Positions 1-7,605 of a DNA stretch of 64,000 bases are shown in pieces. The notes under the pieces were generated by a model that saw only the letters and a list, made by a program, of their open reading frames with translations, searched no databases and was not told the DNA's origin. The stretch comes from Alphaproteobacteria bacterium. Lineage in GTDB: Bacteria; Pseudomonadota; Alphaproteobacteria; Micavibrionales; Micavibrionaceae. A program made the translations under genes and the position numbers. The stretch is from assembly GCA_028289285.1 (NCBI GenBank), contig JANQRF010000002.1, forward strand, positions 1,266,860 to 1,330,859. Direction: 5' to 3'. Position 1 is the first letter of the stretch. Each line of letters starts with the position of its first letter.

Positions 1-1
1 C

Positions 2-496
2 CGGGAAGGCCTACAGCTCCCCAAATTCATGTGCGGCGGCGGGCAGGAATCCCGTCAGCGCGCAGGTACCCATAATACTGCAGGCATTGCCGGTATGGGT
101 CTGGCGGCGCAGCTTGCCGCCGAAAATCTTCCTGCTTACGGCGAGATCACAAAGCTGCGTGACGCTCTTGAATCCGAAATCCGTGCCATAACAAACCGCG
201 CCGTGATTTACGGCGAGAATGCCCCGCGCGTGGGCAACACGTCCAATATCGGCCTGACAGGCGTATCCGCCCAAACACAGCTTATGAACCTGGACCTGGA
301 AGGCTTTGCCGTTTCCTCCGGCTCTGCCTGCTCGTCAGGAGCCTGGAAAACATCGCATGTGCTCACCGCCATGGGCGCAGATGAAGAGGCTGCCAAAAGC
401 GCCTTGCGCATTTCGCTTGGATGGGCTACCACATCCGCCGAGATCGACGCTTTTATAGGCGCCTATAAAAAAATGGTGGAGCGGTTAGCAACATAA
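2..496 (+). CDS. Cysteine desulfurase (NifS/IscS family), 3' part
   Basis: PLP-dependent enzyme that takes sulfur from cysteine to make a protein persulfide for Fe-S cluster or tRNA thiolation work. The reading frame is open from the window edge, so the N-terminal part with the PLP lysine is missing. Visible are the family signature GGGQE..R.GT.N near the start and the catalytic-cysteine loop SSGSACSSG. The next gene, a 2Fe-2S ferredoxin, begins 3 bases after the stop, which argues for an ISC-type Fe-S assembly operon. I do not assign iscS versus another paralogue because most of the protein lies outside the window. Confidence 0.9.
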   Translation, partial: REGLQLPKFMCGGGQESRQRAGTHNTAGIAGMGLAAQLAAENLPAYGEITKLRDALESEIRAITNRAVIYGENAPRVGNTSNIGLTGVSAQTQLMNLDLEGFAVSSGSACSSGAWKTSHVLTAMGADEEAAKSALRISLGWATTSAEIDAFIGAYKKMVERLAT

Positions 497-499
497 ATC

Positions 500-847
500 A
501 TGCCTACAATTAACTTCATTCTTAAAGACGGCAGCACCAAAACCGTCGAAGCAGCGAACGGCCTGTCCCTTATGGAAGTGGCTGTCAAAAACGGTATTGA
601 GGCAATCGAAGGCGCCTGCGGCGGCTCCCTGGCCTGCGCGACTTGCCACCTTTATGTGCACCCGGACTGGTGGAGCAAATGCCTGCCGGACGGTGAAGAC
701 GCCATCACCGAAGAAGAAGAGGATATGCTTGATCTTGGATTTGATATCCGCAAACTCTCCCGCCTATGCTGCCAGATCATGGTCAGCGATAACCTGGATG
801 GCCTTACCGTCGCGATGCCGGGAACGAAGGTGGAATGGACGGCGTAA
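500..847 (+). CDS. fdx: 2Fe-2S ferredoxin, adrenodoxin/ISC type
   Basis: Electron carrier of 115 residues. It has the plant/adrenodoxin-type cluster motif C-x5-C-x2-C (CGGSLACATC, around residues 40-49) and a distal cysteine pair (RLCCQI) near residue 90. The acidic stretch EEEEDM between them is the usual partner-docking helix. Its position directly after the cysteine desulfurase suggests it supplies electrons for Fe-S cluster assembly. The 3' end overlaps the convergent LOG-family gene by 44 bp, so no terminator separates the two. Confidence 0.9.
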   Translation: MPTINFILKDGSTKTVEAANGLSLMEVAVKNGIEAIEGACGGSLACATCHLYVHPDWWSKCLPDGEDAITEEEEDMLDLGFDIRKLSRLCCQIMVSDNLDGLTVAMPGTKVEWTA

Positions 848-1451
848 CCTGAGACACTTTGTGTAATTTTTTTTGTCCATTTTTTTGAACTGCCTCAATA
901 ACCTTATGCATTTCATCAACACTATTGACCAACTGAAAAAGCTGCATAGTTTCATCCGCACCGAAACCGCGATCTACGCTGCCTTGATACACAGCCTGTA
1001 AATCATCAAAGCACCTTTCAACATTAAATAAAAAATGCGGTGTTAATGTCTGGTCACGGTAGGTTCGATCAACATTCCACGTGATACCGCGCACAGTCTC
1101 GCCAAGCGTGCCGCCACTGCCCGGTCCTGAAATCCATAGATCCGATTCCAAAAGCGCAACGGTTCTATCATTATCACGTTCAAGCTGTTTAATGTTGACA
1201 TTTGCGGATTGAAAAACATCACTGAGAGCGCCATTCGTTTGATGAGGTACGCATAGCACAGTGACTTGTCCGCCTGCATTCAAAACACCATATGCAAGCG
1301 CTTCCATCATGCCGGACATGCCCCCGATATATGCTTCAATATTAAGCTCGGCCAGCAAATTGCCCAAAGCCTGCATCTGCTCTGCGTAAATAGGGGTATT
1401 TCCCATGCTTGAGCCGCCAAATACAGACGCCGTTTTAATATCATAAGGCAT
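804..1451 (-). CDS. LOG-family protein (TIGR00730-like, lysine decarboxylase fold)
   Basis: Protein of 215 residues with a Rossmann-like fold. Family members are cytokinin-activating phosphoribohydrolases acting on nucleoside 5'-monophosphates, or of unknown substrate. The N-terminus has SVFGGSS and the middle GGMSGMMEA. The catalytic motif normally written PGGxGTxxE appears as PGSGGTLGE, so the second glycine is serine while the key Thr and Glu are kept. The start ATG faces the parS-like site. The basic C-terminal tail overlaps the ferredoxin gene and may be poorly conserved. Substrate is not predictable from sequence. Confidence 0.8.
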   Translation of the reverse strand: MPYDIKTASVFGGSSMGNTPIYAEQMQALGNLLAELNIEAYIGGMSGMMEALAYGVLNAGGQVTVLCVPHQTNGALSDVFQSANVNIKQLERDNDRTVALLESDLWISGPGSGGTLGETVRGITWNVDRTYRDQTLTPHFLFNVERCFDDLQAVYQGSVDRGFGADETMQLFQLVNSVDEMHKVIEAVQKNGQKKLHKVSQVTPSIPPSFPASRR

Positions 1452-1510
1452 ATTTGTTATGTATAAAAATTACCTTGGAATGACAAGCTTATTTTTGCGT
1501 TATTATGAAT

Positions 1511-1530
1511 AATGTTCCACGTGGAACATT
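1511..1530. promoter_or_regulatory. parS-like centromere site
   Basis: A 20-bp perfect palindrome contains TGTTCCACGTGGAACA (1513-1528). This matches the bacterial parS consensus bound by chromosomal ParB (TGTTtCACGTGaAACA, with the CC/GG variant known from pseudomonads). It lies in the intergenic space between the LOG gene and degP, where parS sites are tolerated. Such sites normally cluster within a few percent of the chromosome around oriC. Confidence 0.8.
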
Positions 1531-1560
1531 TCATGAACAGTCCTAATCTTGCAACATCTC

Positions 1561-1589
1561 TTGACCCGTGCGAACACTGCGCCTAGGTT
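1561..1589 (+). promoter_or_regulatory. Probable sigma-70 promoter of the degP-miaA operon
   Basis: TTGACC (1561-1566), a 17-bp spacer and TAGGTT (1584-1589) precede the Shine-Dalgarno AAGAGGA (1607-1613) of the protease gene. The fit to the -35 box is good and to the -10 box only moderate. Confidence 0.45.
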
Positions 1590-1624
1590 AATTTTTGAAT
1601 TTTTTAAAGAGGATACAAACCCCT

Positions 1625-3112
1625 ATGCGCATATTGGTCTTTTTCATCGCTTTGCTGGCTTTTGCCCCTGTAACCGCGGCTCCCGTACAGGCCCGCGATA
1701 TGATCCCGCCAGGCGCGCCAAACAGCTTTGCCGACCTGGCTGAACGCTTAAGCCCGGCCGTGGTGAATGTCTCCTCCACCCCGAAAAAAGAAGACCGCCG
1801 CGATCTGCCGGAATTTGATATCCCGCAATTCCCGCCCGGATCGCCGTTTGAAGATTTCTTTGAAGAATTCCTGGACCGCCATGGCGGCGATGATCACGAC
1901 GCTCTGCCGCCGGCCTCTCTTGGGTCCGGCTTCGTGATTGATGCCGAGAACGGGTATATCGTGACCAATAATCACGTCGTGCGTGATTCCGCAGAAGTGC
2001 GTGTGACGTTCCAGGATGACAGCACCATGGACGCCGAAGTGATCGGCACCGATGAAAAAACGGATATTGCCGTTCTGAAAATTGAAACCAAAAAGAAACT
2101 CACCGCGGTTGAGTTCGGTGATAGCGGCAAGATGCGCGTTGGTGACTGGATTTTTGCCATCGGCAACCCGTTCGGTCTTGGCGGCACGGTGACAGCCGGG
2201 ATTGTTTCTGCCCAGCAGCGCGATATTAATGCGGGGCCCTATGATGATTTCATCCAGACCGATGCCTCGATCAATCGCGGGAATTCAGGCGGGCCGATGT
2301 TTAATTTAAACGGTGATGTGATCGGTATTAATACGGCGATCTTCTCGCCGAGCGGCGGATCAGTTGGAATTGGCTTTGCGATCCCCTCTAATCTGGCCCA
2401 ACCTATTATCCGGCAACTCATTGAATATGGCCGCACACGGCGCGGCTGGCTGGGCGTGAAAATCCAGACCGTCACGGATGAGATTGCAGAAAGTCTTGAG
2501 CTTGATAAAGCACGCGGCGCACTGGTCGCTTCTGTGACAGAAGGCGGACCCGCCGAAGAAGCCAAGCTGAAAGTCGGGGATGTCATTTTAGAATTTGACG
2601 GCAAGCCCGTGAATGAAATGCGTGAACTTCCCCGCATTGTCGCCGAAACACCGATTGATAAAAAAGTCACTTTGCGATATTGGCGCGATGGCAAAGAACG
2701 CAAAGCTAAGGTCCGGGTCGGCGAGCTTGAAAAAGCTGAAGAAGAAGGCCTGATTGAAAGCGATGAACGTGATCTGCCAACTCCGCCTTCCAGCAATGGT
2801 GTTGAGATAGAAGATCTGGGATTGTCTTTGAGCAAACTGACAGACCGCATGCGGGAAAGCTATAACGTGCCTGATGATATTGAAGGTGTGATGATCACAG
2901 ATACGGCGCGCGGATCCGAAGCGCAGGAAAAAGGCCTTGATGAAGGGGATGTGATTGTCGAGATCAATCAACAACCCGTCGACGCCCCGAAAGAGGTGCA
3001 GGAAATTGTCGAAAAGGCAATGAAAGACGAACGCTCTTCCGTCCTACTGCTCATCAATCGTGAAGGCGATGTCCGGTTCGTGGCCCTGAAGCTGGAAACA
3101 GGTGACGAGTAA
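1625..3112 (+). CDS. degP: Periplasmic serine protease DegP/HtrA (Do family)
   Basis: Protease and chaperone for misfolded envelope proteins. The start chosen is the ATG at 1625, 11 bases after AAGAGGA; it gives a clean signal peptide (MRILVFFIALLAFAP) that the upstream TTG start would spoil. The trypsin-like triad is visible: His117 in TNNHVV, Asp147 in TDIAVL and Ser221 in GNSGG, with spacing like E. coli DegP. A Q-linker-like acidic and proline-rich insert lies before the catalytic domain. Two PDZ domains follow, at roughly residues 270-370 and 400-495. The gene overlaps miaA by 11 bp, implying co-transcription. Confidence 0.93.
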   Translation: MRILVFFIALLAFAPVTAAPVQARDMIPPGAPNSFADLAERLSPAVVNVSSTPKKEDRRDLPEFDIPQFPPGSPFEDFFEEFLDRHGGDDHDALPPASLGSGFVIDAENGYIVTNNHVVRDSAEVRVTFQDDSTMDAEVIGTDEKTDIAVLKIETKKKLTAVEFGDSGKMRVGDWIFAIGNPFGLGGTVTAGIVSAQQRDINAGPYDDFIQTDASINRGNSGGPMFNLNGDVIGINTAIFSPSGGSVGIGFAIPSNLAQPIIRQLIEYGRTRRGWLGVKIQTVTDEIAESLELDKARGALVASVTEGGPAEEAKLKVGDVILEFDGKPVNEMRELPRIVAETPIDKKVTLRYWRDGKERKAKVRVGELEKAEEEGLIESDERDLPTPPSSNGVEIEDLGLSLSKLTDRMRESYNVPDDIEGVMITDTARGSEAQEKGLDEGDVIVEINQQPVDAPKEVQEIVEKAMKDERSSVLLLINREGDVRFVALKLETGDE

Positions 3113-3992
3113 AGCCCGCATCCACATCATTGCCGGGCCGACGGCGAGTGGAAAATCGGCCAAAGCGCTTGAGATAGCCGCAAAAGAAAACGGCATCATC
3201 CTGAATGCCGATTCCGTGCAAGTCTATGACGGCCTCCCTCTTCTTTCCGCCCAGCCATCTGAAGATGATTTAGCCGCAGCGCCGCATGATCTTTATGGCA
3301 CCTACCATCCAAATGACGATTGCAGCGCAGGGAACTGGCGTGAAGATGTCATAGAAAAAATCAATGACGCTTTGGAAAATGGACAAACGCCGATTATCTG
3401 CGGCGGGTCGGGCCTCTATATCAAAGCGCTGATGGAAGGCTTTTCTCCTATTCCCGATATCCCCGATGACATCCGCCAGCGCGTGATTAAACTCCAGGAA
3501 GAGCTTGGCAATCCAGGTTTTTACGAAGAGCTTCAAAAGCGCGATCCGGTGATGGCTGAACGTCTGCACCCGTTTCATACGGCGCGGCTGGTGCGTGCCT
3601 ATGAGGTGCTTGAAACAACCGGCAAAAGCCTCGCTGACTTTCAGGACCTGCCGAAAGAAAAACCGCCCGCCCATTGGGAGTTTCATGTGACGCTGATGAT
3701 GCCGGAACGAGATGATTTATATGCACGTTGTAATGAGCGTTTTTTGAAAATGCTGGAGATGGGCGCGCTCGACGAAGTGAAAGACTTTACCGCGCAAATC
3801 GAAAGCGGCAACGTCAAAGATAATTCGCTTCTCTGCCGCGCGCTTGGCTATACGCGTCTGCGCGATTACCAGGCCGGAATTTTATCCAAAGATGACGCGA
3901 TTGCGCTTTCCCAACAAGATACCCGCCAATATGCCAAGCGCCAGATAACCTGGTTTCGCAATCAGTTAGAGCCGGATGATTTAGTGTCCTAA
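3102..3992 (+). CDS. miaA: tRNA dimethylallyltransferase MiaA
   Basis: Transfers a dimethylallyl group to N6 of A37 in tRNAs that read codons starting with U. The P-loop GPTASGKS is near the N-terminus. The typical NADSVQVYDGLPLLSAQPS and CGGSGLYIKAL motifs follow, and the family C-terminal sequence around QDTRQYAKRQITWFRNQ is present. It starts with GTG inside the end of degP, so translation is probably coupled. Length (296 aa) is normal. The 3' end overlaps a small convergent gene by 12 bp. Confidence 0.93.
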   Translation: MTSKARIHIIAGPTASGKSAKALEIAAKENGIILNADSVQVYDGLPLLSAQPSEDDLAAAPHDLYGTYHPNDDCSAGNWREDVIEKINDALENGQTPIICGGSGLYIKALMEGFSPIPDIPDDIRQRVIKLQEELGNPGFYEELQKRDPVMAERLHPFHTARLVRAYEVLETTGKSLADFQDLPKEKPPAHWEFHVTLMMPERDDLYARCNERFLKMLEMGALDEVKDFTAQIESGNVKDNSLLCRALGYTRLRDYQAGILSKDDAIALSQQDTRQYAKRQITWFRNQLEPDDLVS

Positions 3993-4265
3993 ACCAAGAC
4001 GCCGCTGAACAATATTTGACTGTAAATCCATAAACATTATCATGTCATGTGAGGAGCAGTTTATCGCAGACATTGATTTTCGGTTAACTCTTGTAGCCGC
4101 TATATCAGGATCTGTTAATTGAAACCATGCTTTTTCAGTGTCCATTGCTGCGGTTTCAAACGCAAGCATAGCCTTTGGAATATCTTCTTGCAGAATTTCG
4201 TTTAATTCTATCAGGTGAGGAATGCCGCTCAGGGCAGTTTTAATATTTTGCGGCGTTGCGCCCAT
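3981..4265 (-). CDS. Hypothetical protein, 94 aa
   Basis: Small soluble protein with no recognised family. It is mostly helical by composition and has no signal peptide or membrane segment. It lies 6 bases downstream of the GNAT-like gene on the same strand, so the two are probably one transcript. It overlaps the end of miaA by 12 bp. I infer a real gene from the tight pairing and clean start, but there is no homology evidence I can name. Confidence 0.5.
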   Translation of the reverse strand: MGATPQNIKTALSGIPHLIELNEILQEDIPKAMLAFETAAMDTEKAWFQLTDPDIAATRVNRKSMSAINCSSHDMIMFMDLQSNIVQRRLGLGH

Positions 4266-4271
4266 AGCTGG

Positions 4272-4574
4272 CTAAAAAGAAAGACCGTCATTACGAACTA
4301 AATCTATTTCCAGTTGATGCCTGCCTTGCTCAATCGCATAAAGGGCAAGTTGTCGAACAATCTCTTTTGCAAGTTTCTTTCCTGAATATCCGGATTGAAC
4401 ATCTATATTTTCTATGAGTATGACAACATTTGGATATTCATAGAAACGAAAAGTGGCGGCGTATTTATTACCTGAAAAAAAATATATGTCAGTTTCGGAT
4501 GAACGCGCAGAAAAGCCAAAGCTTGTTGCGTAGGTAGATTTGTTAAAGCGGTCTATATACTTTGAGTACTCCAT
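4272..4574 (-). CDS. Small GNAT-like acetyltransferase-fold protein
   Basis: Protein of 100 residues. The segment NVVILIENIDVQSGYSGKKLAKEIVRQLALYAIEQG resembles the core strand and the acetyl-CoA-binding helix of GNAT enzymes, although the classical Q/RxxGxG/A loop is degenerate (QSGYSGKKL). It ends soon after the fold's fifth strand, so it is shorter than a standard GNAT domain of about 140 residues and may be truncated or divergent. It shares a transcript with the 94-aa protein. The divergent upstream region is the ilv leader. Confidence 0.5.
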   Translation of the reverse strand: MEYSKYIDRFNKSTYATSFGFSARSSETDIYFFSGNKYAATFRFYEYPNVVILIENIDVQSGYSGKKLAKEIVRQLALYAIEQGRHQLEIDLVRNDGLSF

Positions 4575-4658
4575 GATATGTGTATTTATTACATCTAATA
4601 AATTATGTCAAATATATTATCTCTTGCATCCCGCCCCCAAATTACCTAAAGATCAATT

Positions 4659-4727
4659 ATGAACTCAATTCTAAACATTCTCGTGGTCGTGCTCGTGGTG
4701 CTCCGAAAGGGGGCGCTATCGGTCTGA
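4659..4727 (+). CDS. ilv operon leader peptide (attenuation)
   Basis: A 22-codon open frame starts at ATG 4659 and is very rich in regulatory codons: ILNILVVVLVVL occupies residues 4-15, followed by RKGALSV and TGA. This is the composition expected of a ribosome-sensing leader peptide of an ilv operon, analogous to ivbL and ilvL of enterobacteria. An intrinsic terminator lies 33 bases after its stop and ilvB follows. When charged Leu, Val or Ile tRNA is short the ribosome should stall on the run and the terminator should not form. The Shine-Dalgarno is weak. Function is inferred; the sequence pattern is direct. Confidence 0.85.
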   Translation: MNSILNILVVVLVVLRKGALSV

Positions 4728-4760
4728 CGCGTGAGAACGTTGAACGAATTCAGATAGTCG

Positions 4761-4788
4761 CCCCGGATCGAAAGAGACGGGGTTTTTT
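4761..4788 (+). terminator. Attenuator terminator of the ilv leader
   Basis: CCCCG (4761-4765), a 12-nt loop and CGGGG (4778-4782) are followed directly by TTTTTT (4783-4788). Located just after the Ile/Leu/Val-rich leader peptide, it is best read as the attenuator and not as the end of an unrelated gene. Confidence 0.8.
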
Positions 4789-4811
4789 GTTGCAATAAGC
4801 CGGAGGCAGAT

Positions 4812-4961
4812 ATGCAGTTTTGGAATAAAGATGATAATTATCTTTCAATTTTTGAAAGAATCGTGCGCAAAACTTGTATCTGTAAGAATTTTATGTCTAT
4901 AATAGAGATAGAATTCGAACATAAACCTCCTTTTGCATCAAAGCCGTGCTTGTCCTTTTAG
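4812..4961 (+). CDS. Possible 49-aa ORF in the ilvB leader
   Basis: An ATG at 4812 has a good Shine-Dalgarno (GGAGG, 4802-4806, 5 nt spacing) and opens a 49-codon frame. It contains the Ile-rich stretch MSIIEIEF and ends at TAG 4959-4961, inside the 5' arm and loop of the second terminator. No family is recognised. It could be a second regulatory leader whose translation end affects folding of the hairpin at 4944-4990, or it could be chance. A promoter-like sequence lies inside it. Confidence 0.35.
   Translation: MQFWNKDDNYLSIFERIVRKTCICKNFMSIIEIEFEHKPPFASKPCLSF
4874..4903 (+). promoter_or_regulatory. Probable internal promoter for ilvB
   Basis: TTGTAT (4874-4879), an 18-bp spacer and a perfect TATAAT (4898-4903) would start transcription near 4910. 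That is downstream of the first attenuator and upstream of the second hairpin. It would give ilvB expression independent of the leader peptide. Confidence 0.5.
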
Positions 4962-4990
4962 ATTGAAAAGGCAGGCCGGTTTTGTTTTTT
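4944..4990 (+). terminator. Second terminator/attenuator directly before ilvB
   Basis: CCG-T-GCTTG-T-CCTTTT pairs with AAAAGG-CAGGC-CGG (4966-4979), giving 14 base pairs with two bulged T and a 6-nt loop. It is followed by TTTTGTTTTTT (4980-4990). It lies 32 bases before the ilvB start, so any transcript from upstream must read through it. Confidence 0.65.
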
Positions 4991-5022
4991 AATGACCTAT
5001 AAAAGGAAAAGGATAAGATCCA

Positions 5023-6813
5023 ATGACAACCGCCCAAGCCAAAACCAAAGCCAAACTGGCCAAGCCCAAAACAAAAACCATCACCGGCGCCGATATGGTC
5101 ATCGAAGCGCTTGCCGAACAGGGCGTGGATACCGTATTCGGATATCCGGGCGGGGCGGTGCTGCCGATCTATGATGCGATTTTCCAACAAAAGAAAATCA
5201 AACATTATCTGGTGCGTCATGAACAGGGCGCAGGCCATGCAGCCGAAGGCTATGCGCGTTCGACCGGAAAAGTCGGAGTCTGTTTAGTGACATCCGGCCC
5301 GGGCGCGACGAATACTGTGACGGCGCTCACCGATGCGATGATGGATTCTATTCCGATGGTCTGTATTTCCGGGCAGGTGCCGACCTTTTTGATCGGAACA
5401 GATGCGTTTCAGGAAGCGGATACGACAGGCATTACCCGTGCCTGCACGAAACATAATTACCTGGTGAAAGATGTTGCAGACCTTCCGGCTATTATTCATG
5501 AAGCGTTTTACGTGGCCCAAAGCGGACGTCCGGGGCCGGTCCTGATTGATATCCCAAAGGATGTGCAATTTGCACAAGGACAATATATCTCCAAGGATAA
5601 TGTTGTCCTGCACAGCTATCAGCCGCAGACAGAGCCGGATATGGCTAAAATCGAAGATGCGGTTGCGCTAATGGCAAAAGCTAAAAAGCCTGTTTTCTAT
5701 ACAGGCGGCGGCGTGATTAATGCAGGGCCGGACGCCTCTAAAGCGCTGACGAACTTTGTGAAAGAAACAGGTTTTCCGATCACATCTACATTGATGGGGC
5801 TCGGCGCGTTCCCGGCACATGAAGAACAATGGCTGGGCATGCTCGGGATGCACGGCACCTATGAAGCCAACTGGGCGATGCATGATTGTGATGTAATGGT
5901 CTGTATCGGTGCGCGCTTTGATGACCGGGTGACGGGGCGCCTGGATGCGTTCTCTCCAAATTCAAAGAAAATCCATATCGATATCGATCCAAGCTCGATC
6001 AATAAAAATGTACATGTTGATATTGGGATTATTGCCGATGCGGGCAGCGCGATCAAGGCCATGGCCAAAGTCTGGAAAGATAAAAAATACCAGGCCGATC
6101 CAAAAGCGATGGTCGAGTGGTGGACAGAAATTAATGGCTGGCGGAAAAAGAACTGCCTGGCTTACACCAATTCTGACACGATCATTAAACCGCAATATGC
6201 GCTTGAGCGCCTGCGTGCGCATTTGGAAAAAGATAAGCGTGATGCGTTTATCACCACTGAAGTCGGCCAGCACCAGATGTGGGCGGCGCAGTTCCTGCCC
6301 TTTAACGCCCCGAACCGGTGGATGACCTCCGGCGGGCTGGGCACGATGGGTTACGGCCTGCCTGCAGCGATCGGCACGCAAGTGGGGAACCGCGACGGCA
6401 TTGTCATTGATGTGGCAGGCGAAGCCTCGATCCTGATGAATATCCAGGAAATGAGTACAGCGGTTCAATATAATTTGCCGGTAAAAATTTTCATCCTGAA
6501 CAATCAATGGATGGGGATGGTCCGCCAGTGGCAGGAACTCCTACACGGCGAGCGTTACTCAGAGAGTTACACCGACTCCCTGCCTGATTTTGTGAAACTG
6601 GCCGAAGCTTATGGCGGGATTGGCCTGCGCGCAGAAACACCGGATGAGTTAGACGGTGTGATTGAGGAAATGCTCAAAACCGATAAGGTGACCATTGTTG
6701 ACGTGCGGGTGGACCAGACGGAAAATTGTTTCCCGATGATCCCGTCCGGTAAGGCGCATAATGAAATGATCCTTTCCCCGGATGCGGATAAGTTCGATAA
6801 GACTCTCGTTTAG
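5023..6813 (+). CDS. ilvB: Acetolactate synthase large subunit
   Basis: Thiamine-diphosphate enzyme that makes 2-acetolactate or 2-aceto-2-hydroxybutyrate for valine, leucine and isoleucine synthesis. Length (596 aa) is normal after a lysine-rich N-terminal extension. The catalytic glutamate is in RHEQGAGHAAEGYAR. QEADTTGI and the FDDRVTG domain hallmark are present. The ThDP/Mg motif reads AGEAS followed by IFILNNQWMG, so the usual Asp of GDxS is Glu. The C-terminal PSGKAHNEMIL matches IlvB. The small subunit is 1.8 kb downstream behind two other genes. Expression is probably set by the two leader terminators. Confidence 0.96.
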   Translation: MTTAQAKTKAKLAKPKTKTITGADMVIEALAEQGVDTVFGYPGGAVLPIYDAIFQQKKIKHYLVRHEQGAGHAAEGYARSTGKVGVCLVTSGPGATNTVTALTDAMMDSIPMVCISGQVPTFLIGTDAFQEADTTGITRACTKHNYLVKDVADLPAIIHEAFYVAQSGRPGPVLIDIPKDVQFAQGQYISKDNVVLHSYQPQTEPDMAKIEDAVALMAKAKKPVFYTGGGVINAGPDASKALTNFVKETGFPITSTLMGLGAFPAHEEQWLGMLGMHGTYEANWAMHDCDVMVCIGARFDDRVTGRLDAFSPNSKKIHIDIDPSSINKNVHVDIGIIADAGSAIKAMAKVWKDKKYQADPKAMVEWWTEINGWRKKNCLAYTNSDTIIKPQYALERLRAHLEKDKRDAFITTEVGQHQMWAAQFLPFNAPNRWMTSGGLGTMGYGLPAAIGTQVGNRDGIVIDVAGEASILMNIQEMSTAVQYNLPVKIFILNNQWMGMVRQWQELLHGERYSESYTDSLPDFVKLAEAYGGIGLRAETPDELDGVIEEMLKTDKVTIVDVRVDQTENCFPMIPSGKAHNEMILSPDADKFDKTLV

Positions 6814-7487
6814 GAAACAGGCGCGCCAAAAAGCTTTTGAAGCGCCGTAATCGTCGCCCGGTTGGCACGATCGAAATTGGTGCGGGCAGTTGCAAAAATC
6901 CCGACTGCATGGCGCTGCGCTTCGGCTTCCAGCGTGCCGGACGAATTGGCCCGCGGGAAAGAGGTGCGTGGCACGGCATGGCCGAGAAATGCGCAAACTT
7001 TATCCCAGTTTTCCGCATCCGTATTTTTCGTCAAATCAATCTCGAGCAAATCATGGGGGCGGCCTTCAAAATACTCCCGCACCTCTTTATTATGTTGCTT
7101 ATACGTTTTTAAAAAACGGCGCTGATTGCCGATCGGCGATCCAACCCCGTCATAAATCCACACTTCGGCGGCAGCTTCGTAATAGCCAAAATACTTCTTC
7201 GCCGACTTGATCCAGGCCCGCGGATGGCGGTGGGTGAGAATGAACTTGCTGCCCGGAAAGCGCTGATCCAGTTCCCGGTATAAAAGCGGCCAGGGATTAT
7301 CTTCAAAGGCGTCAAAATGCGGCACACGGTCCAAAGCCCAATCCAGCGCCTTATAGCGGATCGCCGGATTGGTCACACCGACCGGGCCACAGACCTTATA
7401 GCCCAGTTTTTGAAGCGCAAGCCCCAGGGATGTCGTCCCTGTTTTTTGAAAGCCGATACAAAAAATCTTGGGCTTTTGGCCTGCCAT
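6810..7487 (-). CDS. Sulfotransferase-family protein
   Basis: Protein of 225 residues beginning FCIGFQKTGTTSLGLAL, the 5'-phosphosulfate (PAPS) binding loop of sulfotransferases. A second motif FILTHRHPRAWIKSAKKYFG resembles the 3'-phosphate-binding region (R...S). Such enzymes move a sulfuryl group from PAPS to a sugar, lipid or other hydroxyl, but the substrate is not predictable. It is convergent with ilvB and overlaps its end by 4 bp, so it looks like an insertion between ilvB and ilvN and not a member of the pathway. Confidence 0.75.
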   Translation of the reverse strand: MAGQKPKIFCIGFQKTGTTSLGLALQKLGYKVCGPVGVTNPAIRYKALDWALDRVPHFDAFEDNPWPLLYRELDQRFPGSKFILTHRHPRAWIKSAKKYFGYYEAAAEVWIYDGVGSPIGNQRRFLKTYKQHNKEVREYFEGRPHDLLEIDLTKNTDAENWDKVCAFLGHAVPRTSFPRANSSGTLEAEAQRHAVGIFATARTNFDRANRATITALQKLFGAPVS

Positions 7488-7605
7488 GATGAAATCATCG
7501 TGATTTGATTCTGGCTAAAAATCCACATTTATCGCACTGCAAAACATAATTTATTTTACAAAAAATAAATTATGAAATATTCAGAAATTTTAGAGGGGTA
7601 ATAGA

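Noticed and set aside
1549..1743. Plus-strand frame before degP
   Set aside because: Overlaps promoter and the start of degP in another frame, no ribosome site and no protein-like composition.
4580..4798. 72-codon plus-strand frame in the ilv leader
   Set aside because: It is the shadow of the leader peptide in another frame; the region is better explained as attenuator with the Ile/Leu/Val-rich peptide at 4659.
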